Of a stretch of 64,000 bases of DNA, positions 44,570 through 53,787 are shown one piece after another (position 1 is the first letter of the stretch; each line of letters begins with the position of its first letter). The stretch is from assembly GCF_030517065.1 (NCBI RefSeq), contig NZ_CP103950.1:620001-684000 (forward strand). Reading direction: 5' to 3'. The translations under genes and the position numbers were made by a program. This DNA comes from Riemerella columbina. Its GTDB lineage: Bacteria > Bacteroidota > Bacteroidia > Flavobacteriales > Weeksellaceae. Below the pieces are notes generated by a model. The model saw nothing but the letters and a program-made list of their open reading frames with translations. It was not told where the DNA came from and made no database searches.

Positions 44570-46069
44570 ATGAAAAATATAATAAAAATATCAAGTTTGT
44601 TGGGGATCGCTCTATTAGGGACCACTTTGTCTTCTACATTGGTATCTTGTGAGAGTGATATCACAGCGCTTAATGTAGACCCTAAGAAACCGACAGTAAT
44701 TCCATCAGGTAATTTGGTGGCAAGTGCAGAGCAGTCATTGTTATCTCAGTTACTTACAACTAATGTTAATAGAAATATCTATCGTTTTTTCACACAACAA
44801 TGGGCGCAGACCACTTATGTAGACGAGTCTAATTATGATATGGTAACAAGACCCATTCCAAGAAACCACTATAATTATTTAATGTCTTCGTCTTCTGGAG
44901 CGGTTAACTCTCCAGGGGTATTATCAGCATTAAGAGATGCAGAGGTTTTCTTAGCAGAGGAAAAATCGAAAGAGAGATTATCTGATGCCGAGGTTAATAA
45001 TAGAAAAGCGATTATAGAATTGATCAGTGTTTATACTTGGGCTAACTTAGTAGATACTTATGGAGATATTCCTTATTCAGATGCTCTAAAACTATCAACT
45101 AAAGATAGAAATCCACAGTATATTTCGCCTAAGTATGATGATGCTGAAGAGATTTATAATGATTTATTCAAGAGAATAGATGCCGCAATTGCTAATATCA
45201 ATAGTTCTGCAAGTTCTTACACAGAAGATATTATCTACGGTGGAGATATGGCCAAATGGAAAAAAATGGGCAACTCTCTTAAGTTCAAATTAGCATTGAA
45301 TATTGCAGACAAAAACCCTGCGCTATCTAAGCAAAAAGCAGAAGAAGCTTTCCAAGCGGGACTTTTTGAAGGTAAAGATGATAACTTTGGTTTATCGGCA
45401 TTCCCTTCAGGTATATTTGCTAACCCAGTTTACTTAGATGTAGTAGCATCAGGTAGAAATGACTTTATCCCATCTGATGTTTTAGTAGATGTAATGAATG
45501 GTAAGGATGATCCAAGAAGAGCCGTTTGGTTTACCACAGTAGGTGGAGATTATAAAGGAGGTAAATATGGCGCTAACAACTCATTTGCTAACTTTTCCCA
45601 CTTCACATCCGCCATCTCTGGCGAAAATGAACCAGGGTACCTATTGGATTTCACAGAAATTAGCTTCCTTAAAGCTGAAGCAGCAGCAAGAGGTTACTCT
45701 GTGGGAGGAACAAAAGAAGATTTATTCGCAAAAGCCATTAAAGCCTCTATGGAAGAATATGGTGTAGATGCTGGTTCTGCGGATAATTATGTAGCCAATA
45801 ACCCATTGGGAGCAGATTGGAAAAAATCAATTGGAGAGCAAGCATGGATTGCAATGTTCAATAGAGGATACCAATCTTGGAATTTTTCGAGAAGATTGGA
45901 TTATCCACAATTTAAAAATCCAGCTAACTCTGCAGTAGAATCAGTTCCTGTGAGAATGAAGTATTCAGACCAAGAATATCTTTTGAATAAAGCCAATGTA
46001 ACTGCCGCAGCCAATAAACTGTCTGGTGGTGATAAAGTATCTTCAAAAATATTCTGGGATATTTACTAA
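44570..46069 (+). CDS. SusD/RagB-family nutrient-binding lipoprotein (SusD-like_2)
   Basis: A 499-residue protein with lipobox LVSC near residue 27 followed by Glu-Ser-Asp. A TPR-rich helical body follows, with NLVDTYGDIPYSDAL and EISFLKAEAAARGYS, both typical of SusD. It caps the SusC channel on the cell surface and delivers substrate. The Asn-Val-Asp-Pro-Lys start (TALNVDPKKPT) is common in the SusD-like_2 family linked to peptide or unknown ligands. Confidence 0.9.
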   Translation: MKNIIKISSLLGIALLGTTLSSTLVSCESDITALNVDPKKPTVIPSGNLVASAEQSLLSQLLTTNVNRNIYRFFTQQWAQTTYVDESNYDMVTRPIPRNHYNYLMSSSSGAVNSPGVLSALRDAEVFLAEEKSKERLSDAEVNNRKAIIELISVYTWANLVDTYGDIPYSDALKLSTKDRNPQYISPKYDDAEEIYNDLFKRIDAAIANINSSASSYTEDIIYGGDMAKWKKMGNSLKFKLALNIADKNPALSKQKAEEAFQAGLFEGKDDNFGLSAFPSGIFANPVYLDVVASGRNDFIPSDVLVDVMNGKDDPRRAVWFTTVGGDYKGGKYGANNSFANFSHFTSAISGENEPGYLLDFTEISFLKAEAAARGYSVGGTKEDLFAKAIKASMEEYGVDAGSADNYVANNPLGADWKKSIGEQAWIAMFNRGYQSWNFSRRLDYPQFKNPANSAVESVPVRMKYSDQEYLLNKANVTAAANKLSGGDKVSSKIFWDIY

Positions 46070-46096
46070 ATAAGTTTTTTATACATTCATATTACG

Positions 46097-46118
46097 CCAC
46101 CCTTCGGGGTGGTTTTTT
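46097..46118 (+). terminator. Terminator of susCD
   Basis: CCACCC-TTCG-GGGTGG with a stable UUCG tetraloop, followed by six T. It lies 28 bp after the SusD-like stop. Confidence 0.94.
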
Positions 46119-46126
46119 ATTTTCCG

Positions 46127-46134
46127 TATATTTG
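46127..46134 (+). promoter_or_regulatory. -7 box of argS
   Basis: TATATTTG matches TAnnTTTG, 20 bp before the argS ATG. The upstream region is taken up by the susCD terminator, so there is no -33 TTTG. Confidence 0.45.
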
Positions 46135-46153
46135 CATTTTAAAAATTTAGACT

Positions 46154-47917
46154 ATGGACATTAAGGCACAGTTGCAGCAACATATTTCAGAACTCATCGA
46201 GAAAAATTACCAATTGCCAGAGGTTAAATTGGAAGTACAAGAAAACAAAACCCCATTTGAAGGCGATTTTACAGTGGTTATTTTCCCTTTGGTTAAACAA
46301 CTTAAAAAAAGCCCAGATGCCTTAGGGCAAGAAATAGGCGCGCAACTACAAGCCGAGAATGATGCCGTATCCAATTTTAATGTCGTTAAAGGGTTTTTGA
46401 ATTTAAGCATCAAGCCAGAATATTTTGTGAAAATGCTACAAGGCGTGGAGCAAAATTTTGACACGCTAAGCCCTAAAAATGAAACCATTATGGTGGAATA
46501 TTCCTCGCCGAATACCAATAAACCATTGCATTTGGGGCATATTAGAAATATATTGTTGGGGTATGCCGTGGCACAGATTTTAAAAGAAGACGGCTATCGG
46601 GTGATAAAAACCCAAATTGTGAACGACCGAGGCATTCACATCTGTAAGTCAATGCTGGCGTGGGAGAAATTTGGAAATGGCGAAACCCCAGAAACCGCCC
46701 ATACCAAAGGTGACAAATTGGTGGGAAATTACTATGTGAAATTCGATCAAGAGTATAAAAAAGAAATCAAAACACTCACAGACAGCGGACTTTCTGAAGA
46801 AGAAGCCAAAAAGCAAGCGCCTATTTTTGTGGAAGCGCAGAAAATGCTTTTAGACTGGGAGCAAGAGAATGCCGATGTAAGAGCGCTTTGGCAGATGATG
46901 AACCAATGGGTTTATGCTGGTTTCGGCGAAACTTACCGCAGATTGGGCGTAGATTTTGACCAAATCCAGTACGAGAGCAACACCTATATTTTGGGTAAAG
47001 ATGTCATCCAAGAAGGGCTGGACAAGGGCGTATTTTACAAAAAAGAAGACGGTTCTGTGTGGTGCGACCTCACCGAGGAAGGCTTAGACCAAAAGCTTTT
47101 GCTCCGTGCAGATGGCACTTCGGTTTATATGACCCAAGATTTGGGCACCGCCGTGGAGCGCTTTAAAAATAATGATATTCAGCAACTCATTTATACCGTG
47201 GGCAATGAGCAAGATTACCACTTTCAAGTTTTATTCAAAATTTTGAAAAAATTAGGCTATCCGTGGGCAGAGCATTTGTACCACCTCTCTTATGGAATGG
47301 TGGAGTTGCCGCACGGCAAAATGAAATCTCGTGAAGGCACCGTGGTAGATGCCGATGATTTAATGCAGGAAATGTACCTCACAGCCAAAGAGAAAGCCCA
47401 AGAATTAGGCAAAATGGAATCTCTAAGCGAGGAGGAAAAAGAGCAATCTTATGAAACGGTAGGCTTAGGCGCCTTAAAATACTTTATGCTAAAAGTAGAT
47501 CCTAAGAAAAAAATGCTCTTCAATCCAGCCGAAAGCATTGATTTTAATGGCAATACAGGACCTTTCATCCAATACACCTACGCCAGAATACAATCGCTGT
47601 TGGAGAAAGCCAACTTCCAACCACAGGAAATTGCCAACACAGTGGAAATGAACGCCTTTGAGAAAGAGCTCGTGCTGCAATTGGCGAACTTTAAACCCGT
47701 AATTACGAAAGCAGCAGAAGCCCTTAGCCCTGCCCATTTAGCCAATTACATTTATGATTTGGTGAAAGCCTACAATGCCTTCTATCAGAATAATCCTATT
47801 CTCATTCAAGAGGATCAGGCACTGAAACAATTCCGTTTGCAATTATCGGCGCTCACGGGAAAAACCATTAAAAAAGGCTTGTCTCTATTAGGTATCGGCG
47901 TGGTGAATAGAATGTAA
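46154..47917 (+). CDS. argS: Arginyl-tRNA synthetase
   Basis: A 587-residue class I synthetase. An N-terminal Add-1 domain (1-100) precedes the HIGH-type motif HLGH (126-129). The KMSKS loop reads KMKSREG. The C-terminal anticodon-binding domain with the DALR-like helices is complete. The stop lies 2 bp from the convergent nosY stop. Confidence 0.96.
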   Translation: MDIKAQLQQHISELIEKNYQLPEVKLEVQENKTPFEGDFTVVIFPLVKQLKKSPDALGQEIGAQLQAENDAVSNFNVVKGFLNLSIKPEYFVKMLQGVEQNFDTLSPKNETIMVEYSSPNTNKPLHLGHIRNILLGYAVAQILKEDGYRVIKTQIVNDRGIHICKSMLAWEKFGNGETPETAHTKGDKLVGNYYVKFDQEYKKEIKTLTDSGLSEEEAKKQAPIFVEAQKMLLDWEQENADVRALWQMMNQWVYAGFGETYRRLGVDFDQIQYESNTYILGKDVIQEGLDKGVFYKKEDGSVWCDLTEEGLDQKLLLRADGTSVYMTQDLGTAVERFKNNDIQQLIYTVGNEQDYHFQVLFKILKKLGYPWAEHLYHLSYGMVELPHGKMKSREGTVVDADDLMQEMYLTAKEKAQELGKMESLSEEEKEQSYETVGLGALKYFMLKVDPKKKMLFNPAESIDFNGNTGPFIQYTYARIQSLLEKANFQPQEIANTVEMNAFEKELVLQLANFKPVITKAAEALSPAHLANYIYDLVKAYNAFYQNNPILIQEDQALKQFRLQLSALTGKTIKKGLSLLGIGVVNRM

Positions 47918-47919
47918 GG

Positions 47920-48687
47920 CTATAAATTTTTCTTGTTGAACTGAATGAGGCTGTATAAAAATGGTGCCAATGCCCACAGGCTCAAAATAAGTAAAGAAAT
48001 GCCCATTCCACCGCCGCTACCAAAGATTTGTTTGAAAATGGCACCCGTGTAGCCCAGCATAGCCGAAACATCTAATTGCAATAACACAAAAATGCGAGAT
48101 AACCCTATGGGGTTCAGGGCTGCCAAGGTCGCCATAATGCCTTCAATAGGGTAGTCGGCAAATTGGAACATCAAGACCAATAAAAAGCCATCATAAAGGA
48201 GGCCAAAGAATAGCCATAAGAAAATAGCGAGTCCTACACCTTTCGCTCGATCTTTGGTGGAAATAGCAGCCAACATCGCTAATGAAGTGAAAATCACCGA
48301 AAGAAAACAGCCACTAAGCACCAAAGATAAACCTGTACTCAGCGAGGCATACAGGAAAATAGGCAACGCACAACCGATCAGAAACGCCATAACAAGGGCA
48401 GAAGAAAGCCCCACAAAAATTCCAATCCAAATTCTACTCCTTGGCACAGGCTGGCTGAGGAGCAGTTCTATAAACTGGCTACTGTTATAAACATAAATGG
48501 TGGAAAACATTAAACTGACCAAAGGCACCACCAAGAGCATCACATTGAGTAGGCTCAGTGTCGCTTTGGAAGGGTTAGTCTCTAAACCGAGGACCACCCA
48601 AGAGATTAAAAATAAGACCAAAGCATAGGCGATGATCACTTTGTTTTTTAGAATATCTAAGACGATGAATTTCGCGGTTTTATGCAT
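47920..48687 (-). CDS. nosY: Nitrous oxide reductase maturation ABC permease NosY
   Basis: A 255-residue polytopic protein with about six membrane helices, of the ABC-2 type. It forms the NosDFY complex with NosF and NosD, which helps deliver copper/sulfide for the CuZ site of NosZ. It overlaps nosF by 8 bp. Identification rests on the operon context together with ABC-2 permease topology. Confidence 0.9.
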   Translation of the reverse strand: MHKTAKFIVLDILKNKVIIAYALVLFLISWVVLGLETNPSKATLSLLNVMLLVVPLVSLMFSTIYVYNSSQFIELLLSQPVPRSRIWIGIFVGLSSALVMAFLIGCALPIFLYASLSTGLSLVLSGCFLSVIFTSLAMLAAISTKDRAKGVGLAIFLWLFFGLLYDGFLLVLMFQFADYPIEGIMATLAALNPIGLSRIFVLLQLDVSAMLGYTGAIFKQIFGSGGGMGISLLILSLWALAPFLYSLIQFNKKNL

Positions 48688-49396
48688 ACTTCATTTTTTT
48701 TAAGATGGTGGTAATAGCTTCGGAGATGGTGGCTTGCCCAGTTTCTACTTTCAGTTGTTCCACGGACTGGTGCACCATCACTTGCCCTTCATTCATAAAT
48801 ACAATTTGGGTAATGATGTCCTCTAACTCACTGAGGAGGTGCGAGGTAATGATGATCAACTTCCCGTTATTTTTTTCTTTGATGATTTTTTGTTTCAGAA
48901 TTTCTGCCGCCAGAGGGTCTAAGCCTGCCGTAGGTTCATCTAAAATCACAATATTGGGGTTGAACATAAACGCCAGCACGGCGCTCACTTTTTGTGTGGT
49001 ACCGCCAGAGAGCGTGCTCATTTTCTTGTCAAAAAGTTGTTCTAGCTCATAGGCATCCATCAGTTCGGTATCCAGTTGCGCTTTGGGCACATTCCGTATA
49101 GACTGGATCATTTGTATGGTCTGCCCAATGCTCATATTTTCAGGATAGCGCCCAATCTGAGGCATATACCCAATTTGCTCACGGTAGTGATAGTCCTCCA
49201 TCACGCTTTTTCCATTAACGGAGATGCTGCCTTGCTCCACCACATTAAGCCCCAGAATAGACTTGATGAGCGTGGTTTTGCCACAACCATTAGGACCGAT
49301 GAGCGCTATGGATTCTCCCTTTTTAAAATCAAGGTTGATGTCCTTTAAGGCAGTAAAACGATGAAACTTTTTGGTTAAATTTTGAATATGAATCAT
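48680..49396 (-). CDS. nosF: NosF ABC ATPase
   Basis: A 238-residue ATPase. Walker A GPNGCGKTT (34-42), a Q-loop, the signature LSGGTTQKV and Walker B NIVILDEPTAGLDP are all intact. It powers NosDFY. It lies between nosD and nosY and overlaps nosY by 8 bp. Confidence 0.93.
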   Translation of the reverse strand: MIHIQNLTKKFHRFTALKDINLDFKKGESIALIGPNGCGKTTLIKSILGLNVVEQGSISVNGKSVMEDYHYREQIGYMPQIGRYPENMSIGQTIQMIQSIRNVPKAQLDTELMDAYELEQLFDKKMSTLSGGTTQKVSAVLAFMFNPNIVILDEPTAGLDPLAAEILKQKIIKEKNNGKLIIITSHLLSELEDIITQIVFMNEGQVMVHQSVEQLKVETGQATISEAITTILKKMKYA

Positions 49397-49418
49397 AGAA
49401 CATTATAAAATTACACTT

Positions 49419-50669
49419 TTAAGCGCTGTTTTTCATTTTTAGGGTATTTTTTCGCATCATTGGCGCTTCATCAACGAAGTTTTCTGGCGTTAAGCTGGGG
49501 ATGAATTTTTCAATTTTGTTGAGAAGCTCCACGAAAAAAGTACGATAGAGCAACATCACCGATGGATTTTTTTCCGTTAGTACCGCATACCAACTGAGCG
49601 GATGATAAGGCACATCGCCAATGCGGTTTTTGTCCAAATCATAACCCTCATATTTGTCCCAATAGTTGTGTTTAAAGGTGTTCATCACCATCGTGCCATT
49701 GGTGCCAACATCAAAGGTGTTGTTGATGAAATTATTGGTAAAAATCCTGTTTTCCATACAGTTGGCATTAATTTTTAAGCCCCAACCATTGTTTTCAAAT
49801 GCATTATTTTGAAGGTCTATTTTGGTGGCGCCATCCATCAGCACAGCGGTGGTATTGCTTCGGAAAGTGTTGTGTTTGATTTTACTGAACGAAATATCTT
49901 TGAGGAGGAGCCCATAGGCGGCATCGCCCCAATTATCGCTGAAGAGGTTGTACGCCATTCCCACATTTTTGCTGTACATGACCGCCACGCCTGCGTTATT
50001 ATTGCGAAATACATTGCGAACATACACATTGTTATCAGAGAACATAAAATGCAGTCCGTAGCGTAGATTTTTGTAAGATACATTATGATAAATGTAAGAA
50101 TTGATGACTTTTTCTAAATAAATGCCATCTTTGTAGCCAGAGACATAGTTGTCTTTAATCCAAAGCTCAGCGCTTACCCACGCGTGGATGCCATCGCCGC
50201 TGCGTTCTTGGGAGGTAGCTCGGGTAGAGGTAAAGCGGTTGTGCTGGATAAGGCAACGGTAGCCGCGCTGGATGTAGATACCGAAATAATTGTTCTCAAA
50301 AATATTATCTACAATGCTGGAATAATGGCTATCGTAGAGCCTAATCGCACCGATGTTTTCTACCTCGTCTTCTCCAGAATTGATGATTTTAAACCCTTTT
50401 AAATGAATCCGATTGGCTCTAAAAGATAGAATTTCGTACTTCATTTCGCCATCTAATATAGGGCGGTTTTCGCCGATGAGCGTTAAGGGTTTATCAATGC
50501 TGATGTTGCCCTCTTTATAAACCCCTTGGGTCACCCAAATGGTATCTCCACTATGGGCTTGGGCAATGGCTTCCTTGATGCTGGTATAAGCCTCGCCAGC
50601 ACCTACACGCCGAATTTTGGCATCAAAAAAAGTAACGCAGAGCAAACACCAAACGAGCAAATATTTCAT
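49419..50669 (-). CDS. nosD: NosD periplasmic beta-helix copper-assembly protein
   Basis: A 416-residue protein with a Sec signal peptide (about 1-17). It forms a right-handed parallel beta-helix, seen as repeated Asn-Asn/Phe-Asn rungs such as NIFENNYFGIYIQ and NVFRNNNAGVAV. NosD captures copper from NosL and works with NosFY on CuZ assembly. The start is the ATG complementary to 50667-50669. Confidence 0.92.
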   Translation of the reverse strand: MKYLLVWCLLCVTFFDAKIRRVGAGEAYTSIKEAIAQAHSGDTIWVTQGVYKEGNISIDKPLTLIGENRPILDGEMKYEILSFRANRIHLKGFKIINSGEDEVENIGAIRLYDSHYSSIVDNIFENNYFGIYIQRGYRCLIQHNRFTSTRATSQERSGDGIHAWVSAELWIKDNYVSGYKDGIYLEKVINSYIYHNVSYKNLRYGLHFMFSDNNVYVRNVFRNNNAGVAVMYSKNVGMAYNLFSDNWGDAAYGLLLKDISFSKIKHNTFRSNTTAVLMDGATKIDLQNNAFENNGWGLKINANCMENRIFTNNFINNTFDVGTNGTMVMNTFKHNYWDKYEGYDLDKNRIGDVPYHPLSWYAVLTEKNPSVMLLYRTFFVELLNKIEKFIPSLTPENFVDEAPMMRKNTLKMKNSA

Positions 50670-50684
50670 AGGGGCGTGGCAAGA

Positions 50685-51098
50685 TTAAGGGAGAAGTTGA
50701 GCATTAAGTTTTTGGGCGTATTCTTCGGCTTTTTGAGAGTCTGAGAAAGCGGCAGTGTTCCCATTCATTGGGCTTTTAATCTCGCCACCAGAGATGAGCG
50801 TTGCCGTTTCCAGCGGAATCAGTTTTTTATCTAAAAAGTCAGAAACATAGAGGTGGGCTTTCTCGGCGTGTTCAGGGTGCTCTTTCTCATAAGCCTCCAT
50901 ACAACTTAAATCGTCAAATTTATAAACGCGCCCTTTGTCTGTTACCAATTCCGTAGCGAAGCTGTCTTCTGTAATCGTCATTTTACAGTGGTCGCAATCA
51001 TCTTTTCCAAATTGGATAGGCTGTGGACCTTCTTGGGTGCAAGCGGTTAAACTTAAAGCGAATAGAGAGGCTATGGATAGGATTGTGTGTCGTTTCAT
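50685..51098 (-). CDS. nosL: NosL copper chaperone lipoprotein
   Basis: A 137-residue lipoprotein with lipobox LTAC (Cys20). The Cu(I)-binding motif CDHCKM (35-40) is present, with a second conserved segment KFDDLSCMEAY. NosL binds Cu(I) in the periplasm and passes it to NosD. It is 15 bp upstream of nosD. Confidence 0.93.
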   Translation of the reverse strand: MKRHTILSIASLFALSLTACTQEGPQPIQFGKDDCDHCKMTITEDSFATELVTDKGRVYKFDDLSCMEAYEKEHPEHAEKAHLYVSDFLDKKLIPLETATLISGGEIKSPMNGNTAAFSDSQKAEEYAQKLNAQLLP

Positions 51099-51131
51099 TT
51101 TTGATAAGATTTTAAAAATTTATTGTGTTTT

Positions 51132-51707
51132 TTATTTTCTTCGCCATTCGTAAATGGTTAGGAGCATTAAAATGCCTGCCGCAGCAATCATCATCCAACC
51201 GCCAAGGTCAGGGTAAGAATAAGCTCCAAAATTAAGCAATTGTTTAAAGCCAAATAAAGGAGGTTGGTACGCCATTCCTGGAACTACAATGGCAGCATTA
51301 GGGTCTAAATTATGCCCATAATCATACTCCCAAAGCCAAAAATCAACCATAAAAGCGACCCCAAAAATAAGAAATAAAATGCAAGTGAGGGTCAGTAGGC
51401 TTTTTTTATTAACAAAAGCGGCAATAAAGCAAAGGAGGCTAAAGAAGCCTAAGGCATAAGGCATAATTTTAAACTCCCAGAAATCATCTTGATGGATTTT
51501 CCGCATCCCGATGTAGTGGTTAAGCCCATTGATGATGTCTACATCTCCCGTGATTTTATTGGCGTGCAGGAACATAGACAGCCCTTCTGGGTACTGTGGT
51601 GCTTCTAAGTAAATAGCCCAAATTGGTACAAAGATAGAAGCGAGGAGCGCTACACCGCACACCGCGAGGAGAACTCGGCTTATAGGTTTTAGAACAATAG
51701 GTTTCAT
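51132..51707 (-). CDS. Polytopic membrane protein between nosZ and nosL
   Basis: A 191-residue protein with four membrane helices (about 10-30, 84-103, 107-126 and 165-184). Between helices 1 and 2 is a roughly 50-residue extracytoplasmic loop with PQYPEGLSMFLHANKITG, and a second loop carries DYGHNLDPNAAIVVPG. The position between nosZ and nosL recalls the NosB protein of epsilonproteobacterial clade II clusters, but I cannot show homology by eye. His and Met in the loops would suit copper or electron transfer. Confidence 0.75.
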   Translation of the reverse strand: MKPIVLKPISRVLLAVCGVALLASIFVPIWAIYLEAPQYPEGLSMFLHANKITGDVDIINGLNHYIGMRKIHQDDFWEFKIMPYALGFFSLLCFIAAFVNKKSLLTLTCILFLIFGVAFMVDFWLWEYDYGHNLDPNAAIVVPGMAYQPPLFGFKQLLNFGAYSYPDLGGWMMIAAAGILMLLTIYEWRRK

Positions 51708-51724
51708 AAGCGACTTAAATTTAT

Positions 51725-51750
51725 AAAGGGCAGTGGTTAAACTGCCCTTT
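51725..51750 (-). terminator. Hairpin after nosZ, partial terminator or mRNA stabiliser
   Basis: AAAGGGCAGT (51725-51734) and ACTGCCCTTT (51741-51750) form a perfect 10-bp stem with a 6-nt loop. On the minus strand it is followed by ATAAATTTAAG rather than a clean T-run. It would let nosZ be made in excess over the downstream assembly genes. Confidence 0.6.
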
Positions 51751-51758
51751 TTGATGGA

Positions 51759-53762
51759 TTAGTTAGAACTTCCTGTTTTTACAGGGCCAGTTGCATTGTC
51801 ATTTTTGTTGTTTAAGCTGTAGATGAGCGGCGTGTTGCTACCCGCAGGGGATACTCGCACATAGCCTTGCATCTCTTGGTGTAGTGCAGAACAGAAGTCG
51901 GTGCAGTACATTGGATACATTCCAGCTTTTTTAGGCACCCATTTGAGCGTGCAGGTTTCACCTGGCATAATCAATAGCTCGGCATTTTCAGCCCCTTTGA
52001 TAGCGAAACCGTGTGGCACATCCCAGTCTTGTTCTAAGTTGGTAATGTGGAAGTAAACTTCATCACCTACGCGGATACCTTCAATATTATCTGGTGCAAA
52101 GTGAGAACGGATAGAAGTCGCATAAACATGAACTTTGTTGCCTTCTCTCACCACTTTACTTTCAGCCTCGCCTTTGGTAGCGTAAGGGTTTTTATTGTCA
52201 GCAATGTTGTAGAATTTCAACTGATTTTTGCTAATCAATTCTCCTGGTGCTGCCTGTGCGTAGTGCGGCTCTCCAAAGGTTGGGAAGTCTAAAAGTAACT
52301 TCATCTTATCACCGCTGATGTCATAGAGCTGCGCTGATTGGGTGAGCTCTGGACCTGTTGGTAAATATCTATCCTTAGTAATTTTGTTATAAGCCACTAA
52401 GTATTTGCCATAAGGTTTTGCAGTGTCCCCGCCAGGGATCATCAAGTGTCCTACAGAGTAGAAAGTAGGCTGTCTGTCTAAAACTTTACACTCTTTGATG
52501 TTCCATTTTACCACTTCGGAAGACACGAACATAGAGGTGTAAGCATTACCTTTACCATCAAACTCGGTGTGTAATGGACCTAAACCTGGTTTCTGAACTT
52601 CGCCGTGTAGTGCAGATTCATATTTAATAACAGGCACGCCATCATACTCGCCAGAGAAATCTTTATTGGCAATGGCTTTTTGGATTTTATCAAAGCTAAA
52701 CACTGGGATGAGTGCTGCCAATTTTCCAGAACCGATGATGTATTCTCCCGTTGGGTCTACATCACAACCGTGTGGAGATTTCGGGCAAGGGATCATATAG
52801 CAAAGGTCCTTCAATTCTTTGGCAGAAAGTACGGTTACCTCTTGCTCCATAGTAGAAGTGGCAGTTTGTGTAGATTCATTGAATTTATTGTGTGCAAACT
52901 GTGTTTTCACTTTTCTACCTTTGCCCGCTTTTAGGTACTCCTCGGCTTTTTTCCAATTGACTGCCATAATGAAGTCTTTATCATTCTGAGAGGCGTTTAC
53001 TTCTAATAAAGTGTTGGCTTGCTCAGAGTTATAGCAAGAGAAGAAGAACCAGCCGTGTGATTTTCCTTTTCCAGCGTGGGATAAGTCAAAGTTAACCCCT
53101 GGCGCTTCTATTTGGAATGAAAGGTCCATATCTCCAGATTCAGGATTAACCCCAATGAAGGAAATCACGCCTTTAAAGTTTTGTTTGAAAGAGTTGATTG
53201 GCACATCGCCATTAGCATCATCCGTTGGCACCGCAAAACGCGTTCCCGCTACCACATACTCTGTATTTTCTGTAATAAATGGTGATGAGTGGTTACCCGC
53301 AGAGTTCGGAAGTTCCAAAATTTCTACCGTGCGGAAGGTTTTTAAGTCTATTCTTGCCACACGCGGCGTGTTGTTGGCGTTAGCAAAAATCCATCTGCCA
53401 TCTACCTCGCCTTTGGTTTGGGAGAGTTCTAAGTGGTGCTGGTCATCCCAAGGGATAAAACCGTGCGAAGTTTGGAGCATTGGCTTGGTTTCCTCGCTGT
53501 AGCCATAACCATTTTCTGGATTTTGGGAGAAAATAGGAACAACTTTGAGCAATCTTCCAGAAGGCAAGCCATAAACGCCCATTTGTCCGTTAAAACCACC
53601 ACTCACGAAGTTATAAAACTCGTCATACTTACCGGGAGCCACATAGACTTTCTCGGCAGCATCGCCACTTACGGCGCTTTCGGTTCCTTTTGGCTTACAG
53701 CCTGTAAGCGCTAAGGAAGAGGCTAAAACAGCCACACCTAAATGTTTATATATATTTTTCAT
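51759..53762 (-). CDS. nosZ: Nitrous oxide reductase, clade II (Sec-type), as a lipoprotein
   Basis: A 667-residue copper enzyme that reduces N2O to N2. The N-terminus carries a Sec lipoprotein signal with lipobox ALTGC (Cys22) in place of the Tat signal of clade I. The seven CuZ His are visible: DDQHH (109, 110), GNHSS, SPHGCD, LHTEF, VGHLM and EPHYA. The CuA site is CTDFCSALHQEM in the C-terminal cupredoxin domain. The chain continues about 25 residues past CuA. It follows the cytochrome c gene by 25 bp. No nosR or nosX is present, as usual for clade II. Confidence 0.96.
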   Translation of the reverse strand: MKNIYKHLGVAVLASSLALTGCKPKGTESAVSGDAAEKVYVAPGKYDEFYNFVSGGFNGQMGVYGLPSGRLLKVVPIFSQNPENGYGYSEETKPMLQTSHGFIPWDDQHHLELSQTKGEVDGRWIFANANNTPRVARIDLKTFRTVEILELPNSAGNHSSPFITENTEYVVAGTRFAVPTDDANGDVPINSFKQNFKGVISFIGVNPESGDMDLSFQIEAPGVNFDLSHAGKGKSHGWFFFSCYNSEQANTLLEVNASQNDKDFIMAVNWKKAEEYLKAGKGRKVKTQFAHNKFNESTQTATSTMEQEVTVLSAKELKDLCYMIPCPKSPHGCDVDPTGEYIIGSGKLAALIPVFSFDKIQKAIANKDFSGEYDGVPVIKYESALHGEVQKPGLGPLHTEFDGKGNAYTSMFVSSEVVKWNIKECKVLDRQPTFYSVGHLMIPGGDTAKPYGKYLVAYNKITKDRYLPTGPELTQSAQLYDISGDKMKLLLDFPTFGEPHYAQAAPGELISKNQLKFYNIADNKNPYATKGEAESKVVREGNKVHVYATSIRSHFAPDNIEGIRVGDEVYFHITNLEQDWDVPHGFAIKGAENAELLIMPGETCTLKWVPKKAGMYPMYCTDFCSALHQEMQGYVRVSPAGSNTPLIYSLNNKNDNATGPVKTGSSN

Positions 53763-53787
53763 AAGACATAAAATTTTTCAGGATATA

